From positions 79,078 through 143,077 of the forward strand of contig JAKVBF010000012.1 of the NCBI GenBank assembly GCA_022447555.1: a DNA stretch of 64,000 bases, written 5' to 3'. Made by a program: the position numbers and the translations under genes. This DNA is from Mariniblastus sp. Its GTDB lineage: Bacteria > Planctomycetota > Planctomycetia > Pirellulales > Pirellulaceae. Of the stretch, positions 43,755 through 52,273 are shown piece by piece; positions within the stretch are counted from its first letter, which is position 1; every line of letters begins with the position of its first letter. The notes beneath the pieces are model-generated. The model was not told the origin of the DNA and did no database searches. It saw only the letters and a list, made by a program, of their open reading frames with translations.

Positions 43755-43913
43755 ATGGAAGAGGTTGTCGCGGGTGACGGAAAGCGAGATGGCAAGATGT
43801 CATCCTCTGCTCATACCTGTCACGCTTGTAGCAGAACGACGAGTCGTCGAACCGATCATTGCACCTATTGTGGTGGGGGAAATCCTTGGCCGGAGGTGTT
43901 TGGAAAGCGATAA
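43755..43913 (+). CDS. Possible 52-residue zinc-ribbon protein
   Basis: A very short frame from ATG to TAA. Its second half holds two CxxC knuckles ten residues apart, CHAC and CTYC, with the tail CTYCGGGNPWPEVFGKR. That spacing and the Gly after the second knuckle suit a treble-clef or zinc-ribbon fold. The first 14 residues are polar, and an internal ATG at 43797 would give 38 residues containing the whole ribbon. The ribosome site is poor. It lies about 100 bp before pepD on the same strand. No family is recognised; it might bind nucleic acid or a protein partner. Confidence 0.5.
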   Translation: MEEVVAGDGKRDGKMSSSAHTCHACSRTTSRRTDHCTYCGGGNPWPEVFGKR

Positions 43914-44014
43914 TTAGGCATAATGAGAGTTCGTGATAAGGGCGGCTTCGATGCATCACTGTCGCAATTCCCTTAGGACACACTCCATCATTCAGGCAAC
44001 TTTCGGAATAGACC

Positions 44015-45505
44015 ATGACCACGAATCGATCCTTATCCACAACCAACCCTTCCGTACGGCAGTTAGAGCCAGCAAGCCTATGGGGTCACTTTGCCGATCT
44101 CAATGATGTGCCTCGTCCTTCTAAAAAAGAAGAGCGCGTGATTGCTTTCATGCGATCGTTTGGAGAGTCGTTGGGGCTGGAGACATTGGTGGATGAGGTA
44201 GGGAACGTGATCATTCGCAAGCCAGCGACGCCGGGTTTTGAAAATCAGCTGCCGATTGTCATGCAGTCGCACTTAGATATGGTATGTCAAAAAAATGCCG
44301 ACACGAATTTTGATTTTGATACAGAGGGTATCAAGATGCAGGCCGATGGAGATTGGGTTGTCGCTGAGGGCACGACACTGGGTGCTGACAATGGAATTGG
44401 CGTAGCCGCAATCATGGCGGTTCTGTCCTCAAGTGACGTGGAACATCCGGCGCTCGAGGGTCTTTTTACGATCGACGAAGAGACCGGAATGACGGGGGCT
44501 CAAGGGCTGCGGGGTGGCGTCTTGAATGGTCGGATTATGCTGAATTTGGATACCGAGGACGATGACGAGTTAACGATTGGATGTGCCGGCGGTGTCAATG
44601 TGTCCGCGGTGCAGCAATACCTGCCCGAGGATTCACCCGCAGGGACGCATGGTTTTAAACTGTCCGTGCGAGGTTTACAGGGTGGGCATTCTGGAATGGA
44701 CATCGCCTTGGGTCGAGGAAACGCCAACAAGATTATGAATCGACTGTTGTGGGGCGCGTCGTCCAATTTTGGGGTGTCGGTTGCCGAGGTGGATGGTGGT
44801 GGCTTGCGGAATGCAATTCCGCGAGAGTCGTTTTCTTTACTTGCCGTGAATAGCGATCAGGCTGACGAATTCAACGCTTGGCTAGACAGCCAATCGGAGA
44901 TCATCCAGGCCGAGTACAGTGTGACGGATCCGGATCTCAAGATTATTTTAGAATCACTGACTCACGTACCCGAAAAAGTAGTTCCCGAAAAACTGCAAAA
45001 GTATTTGTTAGGTTGCCTGTATGGTGTTCCGAATGGAATTTATCGGATGAGTCCAAGCATCCCGGGATTGGTGCAGACCTCCAACAACTTGGCTCGGGTC
45101 CTGATTAAAGATGGTGAAATTCAAATCAACAATTTAACTCGCAGCAGTGTTGACAGTGAAAGAAAAGACTTGGCCAACGCGATCCAAGCACTGCTTGAAC
45201 TGACTAAATCACAAATTGAAATCTCGGGCGACTACCCAGGATGGCAGCCAGAGCCCGACTCGACGATTGTTGCTTTAATGTCACATCTGTACGAAGAGAT
45301 GTTTGATGAGAAACCAAACGTTGCAGCGTGTCATGCCGGTTTGGAGTGCGGGCTTTTGGGTGCCAATTATCCGGACATGCAATTGATTAGTTTTGGCCCT
45401 AATATTCGCGGCGCCCATTCCCCAGATGAGAAAGTGCAAATCAGTAGTGTTCAGAAATTCTGGAAGTTTCTACTAGAAACACTTAGGCGGATTCCAGCCG
45501 CCTGA
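44015..45505 (+). CDS. pepD: Cytosol non-specific dipeptidase (PepD, M20 family)
   Basis: 496 residues, the usual length. PepD hydrolyses a broad range of dipeptides including aminoacyl-histidine. The two-zinc M20 active site is readable: His and Asp in QSHLDMV, bridging Asp in GADNGIG, catalytic Glu pair in DEETGMTG, ligand Asp in NLDTEDDDE, and a late His in CHAGLECG. The N-terminus (LEPASLWGHFADLNDVPRPS) is typical. A lid/dimerisation domain occupies about 190-390 (VRGLQGGHSGMDI). It is cytosolic, with no signal peptide. It lies alone on the plus strand, convergent with the PQQ gene at 45612. Confidence 0.94.
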   Translation: MTTNRSLSTTNPSVRQLEPASLWGHFADLNDVPRPSKKEERVIAFMRSFGESLGLETLVDEVGNVIIRKPATPGFENQLPIVMQSHLDMVCQKNADTNFDFDTEGIKMQADGDWVVAEGTTLGADNGIGVAAIMAVLSSSDVEHPALEGLFTIDEETGMTGAQGLRGGVLNGRIMLNLDTEDDDELTIGCAGGVNVSAVQQYLPEDSPAGTHGFKLSVRGLQGGHSGMDIALGRGNANKIMNRLLWGASSNFGVSVAEVDGGGLRNAIPRESFSLLAVNSDQADEFNAWLDSQSEIIQAEYSVTDPDLKIILESLTHVPEKVVPEKLQKYLLGCLYGVPNGIYRMSPSIPGLVQTSNNLARVLIKDGEIQINNLTRSSVDSERKDLANAIQALLELTKSQIEISGDYPGWQPEPDSTIVALMSHLYEEMFDEKPNVAACHAGLECGLLGANYPDMQLISFGPNIRGAHSPDEKVQISSVQKFWKFLLETLRRIPAA

Positions 45506-45611
45506 GAATAACAATGTGCTGACTAACTAAGCAGCAAAACTGATGCAGGGTGAGCGCTTTAGATCAGATGGTTGCGGCAGAAGACGTTTGTCTGTCGAGC
45601 GGTACCCGGCA

Positions 45612-46913
45612 TTACCGCGCCAAGCAGTAAAGCCATTGGCTTGCTTGGCCTTTATCCTGAAAGCCGACCCGTGCGTAGATCCGACTGTTCACGATGGTCA
45701 AACTGGCAAAGCTGGATTGACCCAGCTGGTTTTCGGCAACCGGAATGTATTTCTCAGGGCTGGCCTGAAAGACAAAGGTTTTTCCTCGTTCCGTAGTGAT
45801 GTATATGTTACCGCCGGCCATCACCGGTGAGGCGCTGATGGGGCCAGCTAAACGCTGCTTCCATCTTTCCTGTCCCGTGACGGCATCCCAACAATAACCG
45901 ACCCCTCGATCGCTGACACCATAGACAAACCCGCCATTGACCAGCAATGACTGCTCGTAAGATTTTACGCGATTACTCCATAGGAGCTCCACTTCACCAC
46001 TGGCCCGGATGGCTAACGTTTTACCTCTTGGGTAGCCACCACTGGCAAACACGAGGTCAACGGTGATCGGAATACTGGGTGCTGGCCAGCCAACATACAA
46101 ATCCAGAGCCGTGGAAACCATGGTACCGCAAGTCACTTCCCATGGACCTTCCACAGACCAGAGGGGTTGTCCGTCTTTCGGATCGTAACTGCGAACGCTC
46201 CAGCTTCCACTGATTAACAGCTGATCGCGACCCGCGACCCGATGAACAATTGGCGACGAGTATCCCGTTCCTCGATCGCGTGGGGTTCTCCATCGTTCCT
46301 TGCCATCCTTCTGGTGAAACGCAACCAACGCGCCGATTTTCTCGCACTCCAAGGAAACGATGACCAAGTCTTCAAAGAGGCAGGGTGAAGCACCGTATCC
46401 GAAAGGGTATTTGGGCAAGAAATCTCCGACTGTTTTTTGCCAAATCAGATTTCCGTCATGATCGAGAGAAGCCAATTCTACTTGGTCATTATTCCAAAAA
46501 TTGGCAAACAGCCGGTCCTTGGTGGCGACAATGGTTTGCGATGCGTGCGTGTTGTTTGGGTGAATCTGTGGACTGAGGTTGCCTGTGCATATGGTTGTTT
46601 GCCAGAGTAAATCGCCCGACTCGCGAGAGAAACAAAGAACCGATTGGGTTCCTTTGGCCTCCTGGCACGTCGTCAGAAAGATACGCTGACCCACAATGAT
46701 TGGGCTGGAATGACCTCGCCCTGGGATTTTTGATTTCCAACGGACGTTCGTGCGATCGTCCCAGTGAACGGGTGGCTGTTGACCTGGTGACGCAATGCCA
46801 TCCTTAGTAGGACCTCGCCAAACGGGCCAATCATCTGAGGCTCGGCTCGGCTGAGCCAGTGTGATTATGACCCCGATCGTCACCAGAAGAAATTTAATAT
46901 CATGTTTTGGCAT
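45612..46913 (-). CDS. Exported PQQ-like beta-propeller (BamB-like) protein
   Basis: 433 residues. A signal peptide (KFLLVTIGVIITLAQPSRAS) precedes a single propeller starting DDWPVWRGPTKDGIAS. Blades carry the repeated Trp-docking pattern, for example ISGSWSVRSYDPKDGQPLW, GVGYCWDAVTGQERWKQRL and GGNIYITTERGKTFVFQ. The opening WPxWRGP is the common form in planctomycete and verrucomicrobial exported propellers, and the fold is the same as in the second propeller of the 1351-residue protein. Catalytic PQQ residues cannot be judged. It is monocistronic and convergent with pepD. Confidence 0.88.
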   Translation of the reverse strand: MPKHDIKFLLVTIGVIITLAQPSRASDDWPVWRGPTKDGIASPGQQPPVHWDDRTNVRWKSKIPGRGHSSPIIVGQRIFLTTCQEAKGTQSVLCFSRESGDLLWQTTICTGNLSPQIHPNNTHASQTIVATKDRLFANFWNNDQVELASLDHDGNLIWQKTVGDFLPKYPFGYGASPCLFEDLVIVSLECEKIGALVAFHQKDGKERWRTPRDRGTGYSSPIVHRVAGRDQLLISGSWSVRSYDPKDGQPLWSVEGPWEVTCGTMVSTALDLYVGWPAPSIPITVDLVFASGGYPRGKTLAIRASGEVELLWSNRVKSYEQSLLVNGGFVYGVSDRGVGYCWDAVTGQERWKQRLAGPISASPVMAGGNIYITTERGKTFVFQASPEKYIPVAENQLGQSSFASLTIVNSRIYARVGFQDKGQASQWLYCLAR

Positions 46914-47049
46914 TTTATTTTCAGTGTTACGGGATTAAAGAGATGGAGAGTTTACTTGACGTTTCACTCTACAAAGCGAGGGACAGAGTGTTGGAGAATT
47001 GCTGCGTCGTTTCACAAATCATCTTAGGATAACTCACACTCCGTCTTTA

Positions 47050-48039
47050 CTACTGGAACAGTCGTTCGGCTCGTACCACGGTGCGGTAGGGAGCGGGATA
47101 GCCTTCGATCGTTAATGCTGAATCTTGGGGGTCCAGAAAGTCCCGCAGGCTTTCATAAGGAGCCAATTCAGTGGCCCGTTGCTCTTCTACCGTTACAACT
47201 TCGTGAGAGACCACTTCAACGTTTTTATAACCACTTCGTCGGACCCAGTTGACGAGGCAATCAGCTGTGGGGACAAAATAAACATTCCGTGCTTTGGCAT
47301 ACCGATCTTCTGGAAATAAAGCCATTGATCCCTTACCCGGAATCGTTTGGCTTTCAATGATTGCGGTCCCTCCAACCCTGAGTGTTTGGTGCAGTCTTCG
47401 GAGAATTCCGATTGGGTTACGATGGTGATACAAAATCCCCATACACAAGACCATGTCGAATTCTCGATCAAAAAGATTCAAGTCTTCGACACCCATGAGT
47501 TCGTATTGCAAATTAGGTAGCTGGAGGTACCGTTGCATCAACTCGAAGGACAGGAAAAATGGAATGGAGGGGTCGATTCCCAACATCAACCGGGGTTGAT
47601 GGTGAGCTGCACGAAACATGTAGTAACCATTGCCGCACCCGACGTCGAGTATTTGTTTACCCTCGAGAGAACCAAGAGCGGGCAGGATTCGCTCCCACTT
47701 GAGTGAAGAATTCCATTCGGAGTCAATTTCATGTCCGAATAGGCGAAACGGGCCTTTTCGCCAGGGAAGGAGTTGAAAGATGGCTTTTTCCAGTAATTCG
47801 TGCTGCTGTTCCGTTAGGTCGGAACGATTGCCGATGGTAACATGAGGCGAATCCAAGTCCCGTTGTATCGGACCCGTTAATTCGTCTACTAACGGTAAGG
47901 CGCTGAGGGCCGCTGCCTGTTTTTGGAAATACGGCCGTTCCATTTTTTGACGTCGTTCGGCTCGAATCTGTTGGACTTGGTGAAAGTCCACTTGGGAGAG
48001 CTTCGTTTTAAAAATGTCGGGGCGTTGCCAGGTCAGCAT
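47050..48039 (-). CDS. cmoB: tRNA U34 carboxymethyltransferase (CmoB)
   Basis: 329 residues. CmoB transfers the carboxymethyl group of carboxy-SAM to 5-hydroxyuridine at position 34, making cmo5U. The family signature is clear: the N-terminal helical part ends with LPWRKGPFRLFGHEIDSEW, followed by SLKWERILPALGSLEGKQILDVGCGNGYY (motif I, in two parts), GIDPSIPFFLSFELMQRYL, FDMVLCMGILYHHRNP and FPEDRYAKARNVYFVPT. The gene is divergent from cmoA, which makes the cofactor, with a 55-bp spacer, so both steps are encoded together. Confidence 0.95.
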   Translation of the reverse strand: MLTWQRPDIFKTKLSQVDFHQVQQIRAERRQKMERPYFQKQAAALSALPLVDELTGPIQRDLDSPHVTIGNRSDLTEQQHELLEKAIFQLLPWRKGPFRLFGHEIDSEWNSSLKWERILPALGSLEGKQILDVGCGNGYYMFRAAHHQPRLMLGIDPSIPFFLSFELMQRYLQLPNLQYELMGVEDLNLFDREFDMVLCMGILYHHRNPIGILRRLHQTLRVGGTAIIESQTIPGKGSMALFPEDRYAKARNVYFVPTADCLVNWVRRSGYKNVEVVSHEVVTVEEQRATELAPYESLRDFLDPQDSALTIEGYPAPYRTVVRAERLFQ

Positions 48040-48094
48040 TGGACGTGATGATCAAAAAGAGAGTCAGTAAACGGGCTGAAGCCCATTCGATATT

Positions 48095-48841
48095 ATGGTG
48101 CAAATCGATCGTTTGTTTAATGAGATCAATCCAAAAGTTGGGGATTTTACGTTTGATGAGAACGTCGCCCGAGTTTTTGATGATATGATTTCACGAAGCA
48201 TTCCCTTGTATTCTGATGTACAGCGACTGCTGCCGGTTTTATCCGGTCTTTTAGACCATCCCGTCATCAAGGTTGTCGATTTAGGTTGCTCGACGGGAAC
48301 CTCACTGATTCACTTGGCCCGCGCGTTACCCGATCGGCAATTTGAATTGATCGGTGTTGATAATTCTCAGGCCATGTTGACGAAGTGTGCGGAAAAGCTG
48401 GACGCGTTGGGCTTACAGGATCAGATTCAATTAACCCAAGCCGATATTCGAGAATTCGAGATCCGAGACGCTTCCATCGTCTTAATGAACTACACCCTTC
48501 AGTTTGTCGATTTGAGTAGCCGGTCCTCCCTGTTGGCCCGGATCCGCCAGTCGATTCGCCCTGGTGGTTTCATGTTGGTAAGTGAAAAAGTATCTCATCA
48601 CCAGCCGGTTATGGACGAGGCCTTGGTCGAGTTGTATTTTGAATTTAAACGTCGCAACGGCTATAGCGAGCTGGAGATCTCAAGAAAACGAGACGCTCTG
48701 GAGACCGTCTTAGTGCCCCTTTCCGTGGATGGGAATCAGCAGCTCTTCGAAGAGGCTGGATTCCAGGAGATCGAACTGCTGTTAAAGTGGTTTAACTTTG
48801 CCACGTTTATTGCTCGGGTCGGCGGAGCCGAATCTCAATGA
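48095..48841 (+). CDS. cmoA: Carboxy-S-adenosyl-L-methionine synthase (CmoA)
   Basis: 248 residues. CmoA makes carboxy-SAM from SAM and prephenate. Signature segments are FTFDENVARVFDDMISRSIP at the N-terminus, motif I VVDLGCSTGTSLIHLA, IGVDNSQAMLTKC, SIVLMNYTLQFVD and GGFMLVSEKV. The C-terminus ends with FEEAGFQEIELLLKWFNFA, where CmoA has its conserved WFNF. It is divergent from cmoB and shares a promoter region of 55 bp (48040-48094). A GTG directly after the ATG is an alternative start; there is no obvious Shine-Dalgarno. Confidence 0.95.
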   Translation: MVQIDRLFNEINPKVGDFTFDENVARVFDDMISRSIPLYSDVQRLLPVLSGLLDHPVIKVVDLGCSTGTSLIHLARALPDRQFELIGVDNSQAMLTKCAEKLDALGLQDQIQLTQADIREFEIRDASIVLMNYTLQFVDLSSRSSLLARIRQSIRPGGFMLVSEKVSHHQPVMDEALVELYFEFKRRNGYSELEISRKRDALETVLVPLSVDGNQQLFEEAGFQEIELLLKWFNFATFIARVGGAESQ

Positions 48842-49242
48842 CGTGGTTTCAATCCCTGTCACCCTTCAGATCAACGTTTGTTTTTGTCAGGTTGGCTGAT
48901 TGTCGGCAACTTCATGCTGCCAGAGGAATCTAGCGCCTCTACTTTTAGGGATCGAATCGTAACGAGCCGTAGTGGCAACAGAAAAAAAACGGTCCAGGCG
49001 AGTTTTGATCAATGTATCGATTGTTCTGATCGTATGTTTCCAATAAGGCTCAATTGTCGAAAGATCGCAACGTGTTTTGGCACGAAAGAGTTTTCAAGTA
49101 GGCCTGGCGTTAGAGATTTTCTTGAAGTTCTATAAAAAACCCCCGAATCGGAGTTTTCCGCGGGCTAGAGTTCACCTGACGTTGGTAGTGATTTTGGGCC
49201 GTTGCCCTTTTCAACTGTCTTCAGTATGTGAGACGAAGTCTG
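48842..49242. other. Gap downstream of cmoA
   Basis: 401 bp. An imperfect hairpin near 49137-49158 (AAAAC...CCGA-A-TCGG...GTTTT) with a T run on the minus side may be a weak terminator. A TTG-started 85-codon frame at 48878 looks random. The last part must hold the promoter of the 49243 gene. Confidence 0.4.
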
Positions 49243-49749
49243 ATGAAAACAAATAAATTCAAATTCGCCGGTTGCTCGGTAATCGTCCTGTTCTGCCTGT
49301 TGTTCGGTTTTTTGGCAATGCGGGGAACCGCCTCGTCATCGCGGGAATTGCCTCTAGCCGAGCAAATTCTCGTAGACGCAGGTGTTCCTGAATTCTCCGA
49401 TGTTGCCATTTGCCAACCGGCAATCACCTCGACGGGTGATGAGATCAGCAAGTCGCTCACGACCCATCACTCCATCTCTGAAACGCGAGCTTTTTACGAA
49501 CAGACGATGGGCGAGCAAGGCTGGCACTATCAGGCTTTGGATATGGGAAGAGCGAACTCGTACAGCAACGAGTTCCACAAAGGCAATCAGGTATTTATGC
49601 TTTCAGCAACTCCTGCCCAGCAAAACCACCAACACACTTTCATACGAATCAGTTACCGCAAGCTTTCCAATGCGGAGCAGCAAAGCCGCAGCCGAAACGG
49701 CTCCGGTGTTCATTTACGACGACAAACTCGGGAAATTGGTTTTCAATAG
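49243..49749 (+). CDS. Unknown exported or membrane-anchored small protein
   Basis: 168 residues. An N-terminal signal or anchor (FAGCSVIVLFCLLFGFLAM) is followed by a mature domain with PLAEQILVDAGVPEFSDVAI, then HHSISETRAFYEQTMGEQGW and HTFIRISYRKL. The sequence around SETRAFYEQTMGEQGWHYQ is like the small planctomycete or proteobacterial domains in which a helix built on RxFYxxxMxxxGW precedes beta strands, but I cannot name a family. The ATG at 49243 is chosen over a GTG at 49228 because it starts directly at the signal. A strong terminator follows at 49778. Confidence 0.6.
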   Translation: MKTNKFKFAGCSVIVLFCLLFGFLAMRGTASSSRELPLAEQILVDAGVPEFSDVAICQPAITSTGDEISKSLTTHHSISETRAFYEQTMGEQGWHYQALDMGRANSYSNEFHKGNQVFMLSATPAQQNHQHTFIRISYRKLSNAEQQSRSRNGSGVHLRRQTREIGFQ

Positions 49750-49777
49750 GTAAGAGATGTCAGCCAATTCACCTGAA

Positions 49778-49809
49778 AAGCCCGGCATGGTTTCATGTCG
49801 GGCTTTTTT
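49778..49809 (+). terminator. Strong rho-independent terminator
   Basis: AAGCCCGGCATG (49778-49789) pairs with CATGTCGGGCTT (49794-49805) with one G-T wobble and a GTTT loop, followed by a run of T. It ends the plus-strand gene at 49749. The A run before the stem may also serve the minus-strand gene ending at 49829. Confidence 0.93.
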
Positions 49810-49828
49810 ATTTCCGTCGGTTGCCGGA

Positions 49829-50611
49829 TTACTTTTGCGAGTCCAGCAATTCCTGAATTTCGGCGGGTAGTTCGAAGGTCTTCTGCTGATCGACTTCCTG
49901 ATTGTATTCAATTTTTTCCATTTGAATCACTTGGGACATTCCATTGGGAAGACTTTGCTCCATCTTGAATGCGGTTTTCATCCCGTCGACGTCCCGATAA
50001 TCGCTAATGATCGAAGTTACTTCCATCTTGCCCATGTTGCTGACGAGCTGGGCATCGGTTCGGAGTAAGAGTTTTGAGCCGATTGAATAGTAGTCGGTTG
50101 TTTTTGTATCATCGTGTTTGGTCAGCTCCACCTTGTAGCACTTTTCTCCTTCGACCTCTTCGATACCGACACATTTCAAATCCTTGTAATAATCTTTCGG
50201 AGCCAAGACCTTTTCAAAGTTCGCCTCTTCCATCAGCTGCTTGGCTTCTGCATCTTTGAGAATTCTGGGTCCCGTCATCGTCGATAACTCCCAAGCGGTT
50301 TTTCCGTTGGAACCCTGCTTCTGTTCTCCCAATCCCGCCAAGACAATGTTCGCTCGAACTTTGTTCGGAGGGCATTGGACAATAGTCATATCACCCGTGA
50401 GCCCAGCTTGGGGTACGGAAAATTTACCGGTTAATTTTGTGGACTTGATTGCTTTGTATTTTTCCACCCCCCCGGTTACTTTGACGAAGTCTTGAATCAC
50501 TTCTTCGGCGTTGGGCAATTTGTCTGCTTCCTGTGCAGCCGTCGCTGCGGTTCCACCGTAGACGAGGGTTGCCATCAGCAGCCAGGAATGAGCGTATTTG
50601 AAATAAAACAT
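49829..50611 (-). CDS. Exported LolA/outer-membrane-lipoprotein-sorting-like protein
   Basis: 260 residues with signal peptide (WLLMATLVYGGTAATAAQ). The mature region has the half-barrel LolA/LolB-like pattern. It opens with EVIQDFVKVTGGVEKYKAIKS, then KLTGKFSVPQAGLTGDMTI strands. The middle has YYKDLKCVGIEEVEGEKCYK and YYSIGSKLLLRTDAQ, and the end SIISDYRDVDGMKTAFKM. These motifs also occur in the planctomycete and Bacteroidetes proteins annotated as outer-membrane lipoprotein-sorting-like. It may carry lipid or lipoprotein, but that is inference. CGGAG is well placed before the ATG. It lies 46 bp downstream of the S41 protease gene on the same strand and is probably co-transcribed with it. 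Confidence 0.75.
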   Translation of the reverse strand: MFYFKYAHSWLLMATLVYGGTAATAAQEADKLPNAEEVIQDFVKVTGGVEKYKAIKSTKLTGKFSVPQAGLTGDMTIVQCPPNKVRANIVLAGLGEQKQGSNGKTAWELSTMTGPRILKDAEAKQLMEEANFEKVLAPKDYYKDLKCVGIEEVEGEKCYKVELTKHDDTKTTDYYSIGSKLLLRTDAQLVSNMGKMEVTSIISDYRDVDGMKTAFKMEQSLPNGMSQVIQMEKIEYNQEVDQQKTFELPAEIQELLDSQK

Positions 50612-50657
50612 TTTGATCTCCGGTCTGGTTTGATATTCTTATTGGTTCGGTCAAGGG

Positions 50658-52022
50658 TTATTTGGTTGTGTCGGGCTGTTGCTTTTCAATCCATTCGATC
50701 GCGCGTGCTAAAACAGGATCACCCTGTGCTTTTAGCGATTTACGACCAACGACGATTTCTTCATCGGGGATGACCCCGTCAGCCTCGAGTGAGCGGCCAG
50801 ATGCCGAATGATAGTCTGCGATGGCATATTGAAAACCATCACCGTTGGGAAGCTTTGAGACGACAGAGGGAAGTGCCAGTCCAGCGGTCCTTGCACCAAA
50901 AACCCTTGCTAAACCAAGGTCTTGCATCCCTCCTGCAAAAATTTCAGCGGACGAGATTGAGCACTCATCAACCAGTACAGCAACCGGAACGGTGATTGGA
51001 TTGGGGCGAGCGTTCAAATTGAATTTCATCTTGGCACCTTTCATCGACATCGTGCCTAGAGGGCTGGGCTCCGTAGCGAATTGGGATGCCATCCCCATCG
51101 TCATGGCCGCAATCCCCCCGACATTGTCGCGCAGATCAATGATGAGTCCGCTGGAGTGTTCTGGATTGCGAATGGTTGCATTGTATTTCGCCATGATCCG
51201 AACAGGGTCCAGAAAGGCGTTAAACCAATAGTATCCAATATTGCCGTCCAGTGTTTTGGCGACTTGGTCGACACGCATCGACGGTAGGTTGCCGAGTTGA
51301 CTGGGCTGACCGGGCGTGGCAGAAAGTGGTAAGTCGACGGATCGCATTTGATTTTGATGGTCGCGGAATTCAAAATGAATGGTTTCGCCTTGGGCTCCGG
51401 AAGTGAGACGTTTTCCAATCATGCCCACAATCGTTTCCTGTCTCATCGGGCCATGAGCTGATTTGCCAGCGACTTCTAATATTTCTTGTCCCGTTCGGTC
51501 ATCAATTTTTTCCACAATCCAGCCAGGCTGCACGCCAAATGATTCCGCAGGAGATTCGGGCCGCACTTGAGTGACGACTAGCCCATCTGTTGATCGGCGA
51601 ATTCGAATGCCCGCGTCATGGTCTTTCGCTCCGCCTTGTTCTTCAAGGATGCCATAGGCGCTCGCCGGGATAATCCCAAAATGGGATTGTTCCAACCGGT
51701 TGACCAACTCACCCAAGATCTCTCGAACTTCGTCCAATGAACGAGATTGTTTGATCTTGGGACGCAGTTCGGCTCGGGCTTGGTCCCAGCTGTCCCCCAC
51801 CATATCTGGGTCCCAGTGAGTGTCTTTGATTCGTTGCCAGACTTCGTCAAAAGTCTGGAGCTGGATTTCCGCGTCAAACTCGGGTTCCGTTGTCGATGTT
51901 TGTGCATGCAGATGACTCGAGAGAGAGGTCAGGATGACCGACCAAAAAACGAGTTGCTGTATCCTGCCGGTAAATAGACCCGCGATAAAATTTTCCCCGA
52001 GTGGTTTTGAGTTAATCCGCAT
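50658..52022 (-). CDS. Exported S41-family peptidase with PDZ domain
   Basis: 454 residues. A signal peptide (LVFWSVILTSLSSHLHAQ) is followed by an N-terminal helical part (DEVWQRIKDTHWDP), a PDZ domain (about 150-230; VTQVRPESPAESFGVQPGW) and the S41 core. The core contains IDLRDNVGGIAAMTMG and the Ser-containing CSISSAEIFAGGMQDLG. In the CtpA group a Lys follows about 25 residues later (FGKG). Here that segment reads GARTAGLALPS with no Lys, so the active-site dyad may be of the tricorn/IRBP-like S41 type or weakened. It probably trims or degrades envelope proteins. A good GGGAG precedes the ATG. It is followed closely by the LolA-like gene. Confidence 0.85.
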   Translation of the reverse strand: MRINSKPLGENFIAGLFTGRIQQLVFWSVILTSLSSHLHAQTSTTEPEFDAEIQLQTFDEVWQRIKDTHWDPDMVGDSWDQARAELRPKIKQSRSLDEVREILGELVNRLEQSHFGIIPASAYGILEEQGGAKDHDAGIRIRRSTDGLVVTQVRPESPAESFGVQPGWIVEKIDDRTGQEILEVAGKSAHGPMRQETIVGMIGKRLTSGAQGETIHFEFRDHQNQMRSVDLPLSATPGQPSQLGNLPSMRVDQVAKTLDGNIGYYWFNAFLDPVRIMAKYNATIRNPEHSSGLIIDLRDNVGGIAAMTMGMASQFATEPSPLGTMSMKGAKMKFNLNARPNPITVPVAVLVDECSISSAEIFAGGMQDLGLARVFGARTAGLALPSVVSKLPNGDGFQYAIADYHSASGRSLEADGVIPDEEIVVGRKSLKAQGDPVLARAIEWIEKQQPDTTK

Positions 52023-52213
52023 AAGTCGCTCCCTGCATCGAAGTGATCACCATCCTCATCCATACTTCGGCAGTAATATCCAAGTTTCAGATGCTCAGGG
52101 CATCGTGAAATAAAACGGGACGGACAGTCCCCGACGAACGATGAGATAGGGTTAGGCTAGAGAAAGCTCGCTCCGCCACGGTGAGCAAAACGTTAGATTT
52201 TAAAGATTTCCGA

Positions 52214-52250
52214 TTAAAACGCCACGCCAAATCTTGTTGGGCGTGGCGTT
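52214..52250 (-). terminator. Rho-independent terminator after the Gfo/Idh/MocA gene
   Basis: AACGCCACGCC (52218-52228) pairs with GGCGTGGCGTT (52240-52250). The minus strand then reads TTTTAAT. It lies 24 bp after the stop of the oxidoreductase gene. Confidence 0.9.
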
Positions 52251-52273
52251 CTTAGTTCGGTCGCGTTCGACAA

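Noticed and set aside
43528-43917. 129-codon plus-strand frame overlapping the zinc-ribbon candidate
   Set aside because: Composition looks random and it conflicts with the CxxC frame, which is more protein-like.
43729-44046. 105-codon minus-strand frame
   Set aside because: It is antisense to the zinc-ribbon frame and the pepD start; no recognisable features.
48878-49135. TTG-started 85-codon frame after cmoA
   Set aside because: No ribosome site, mixed composition, no recognisable domain.
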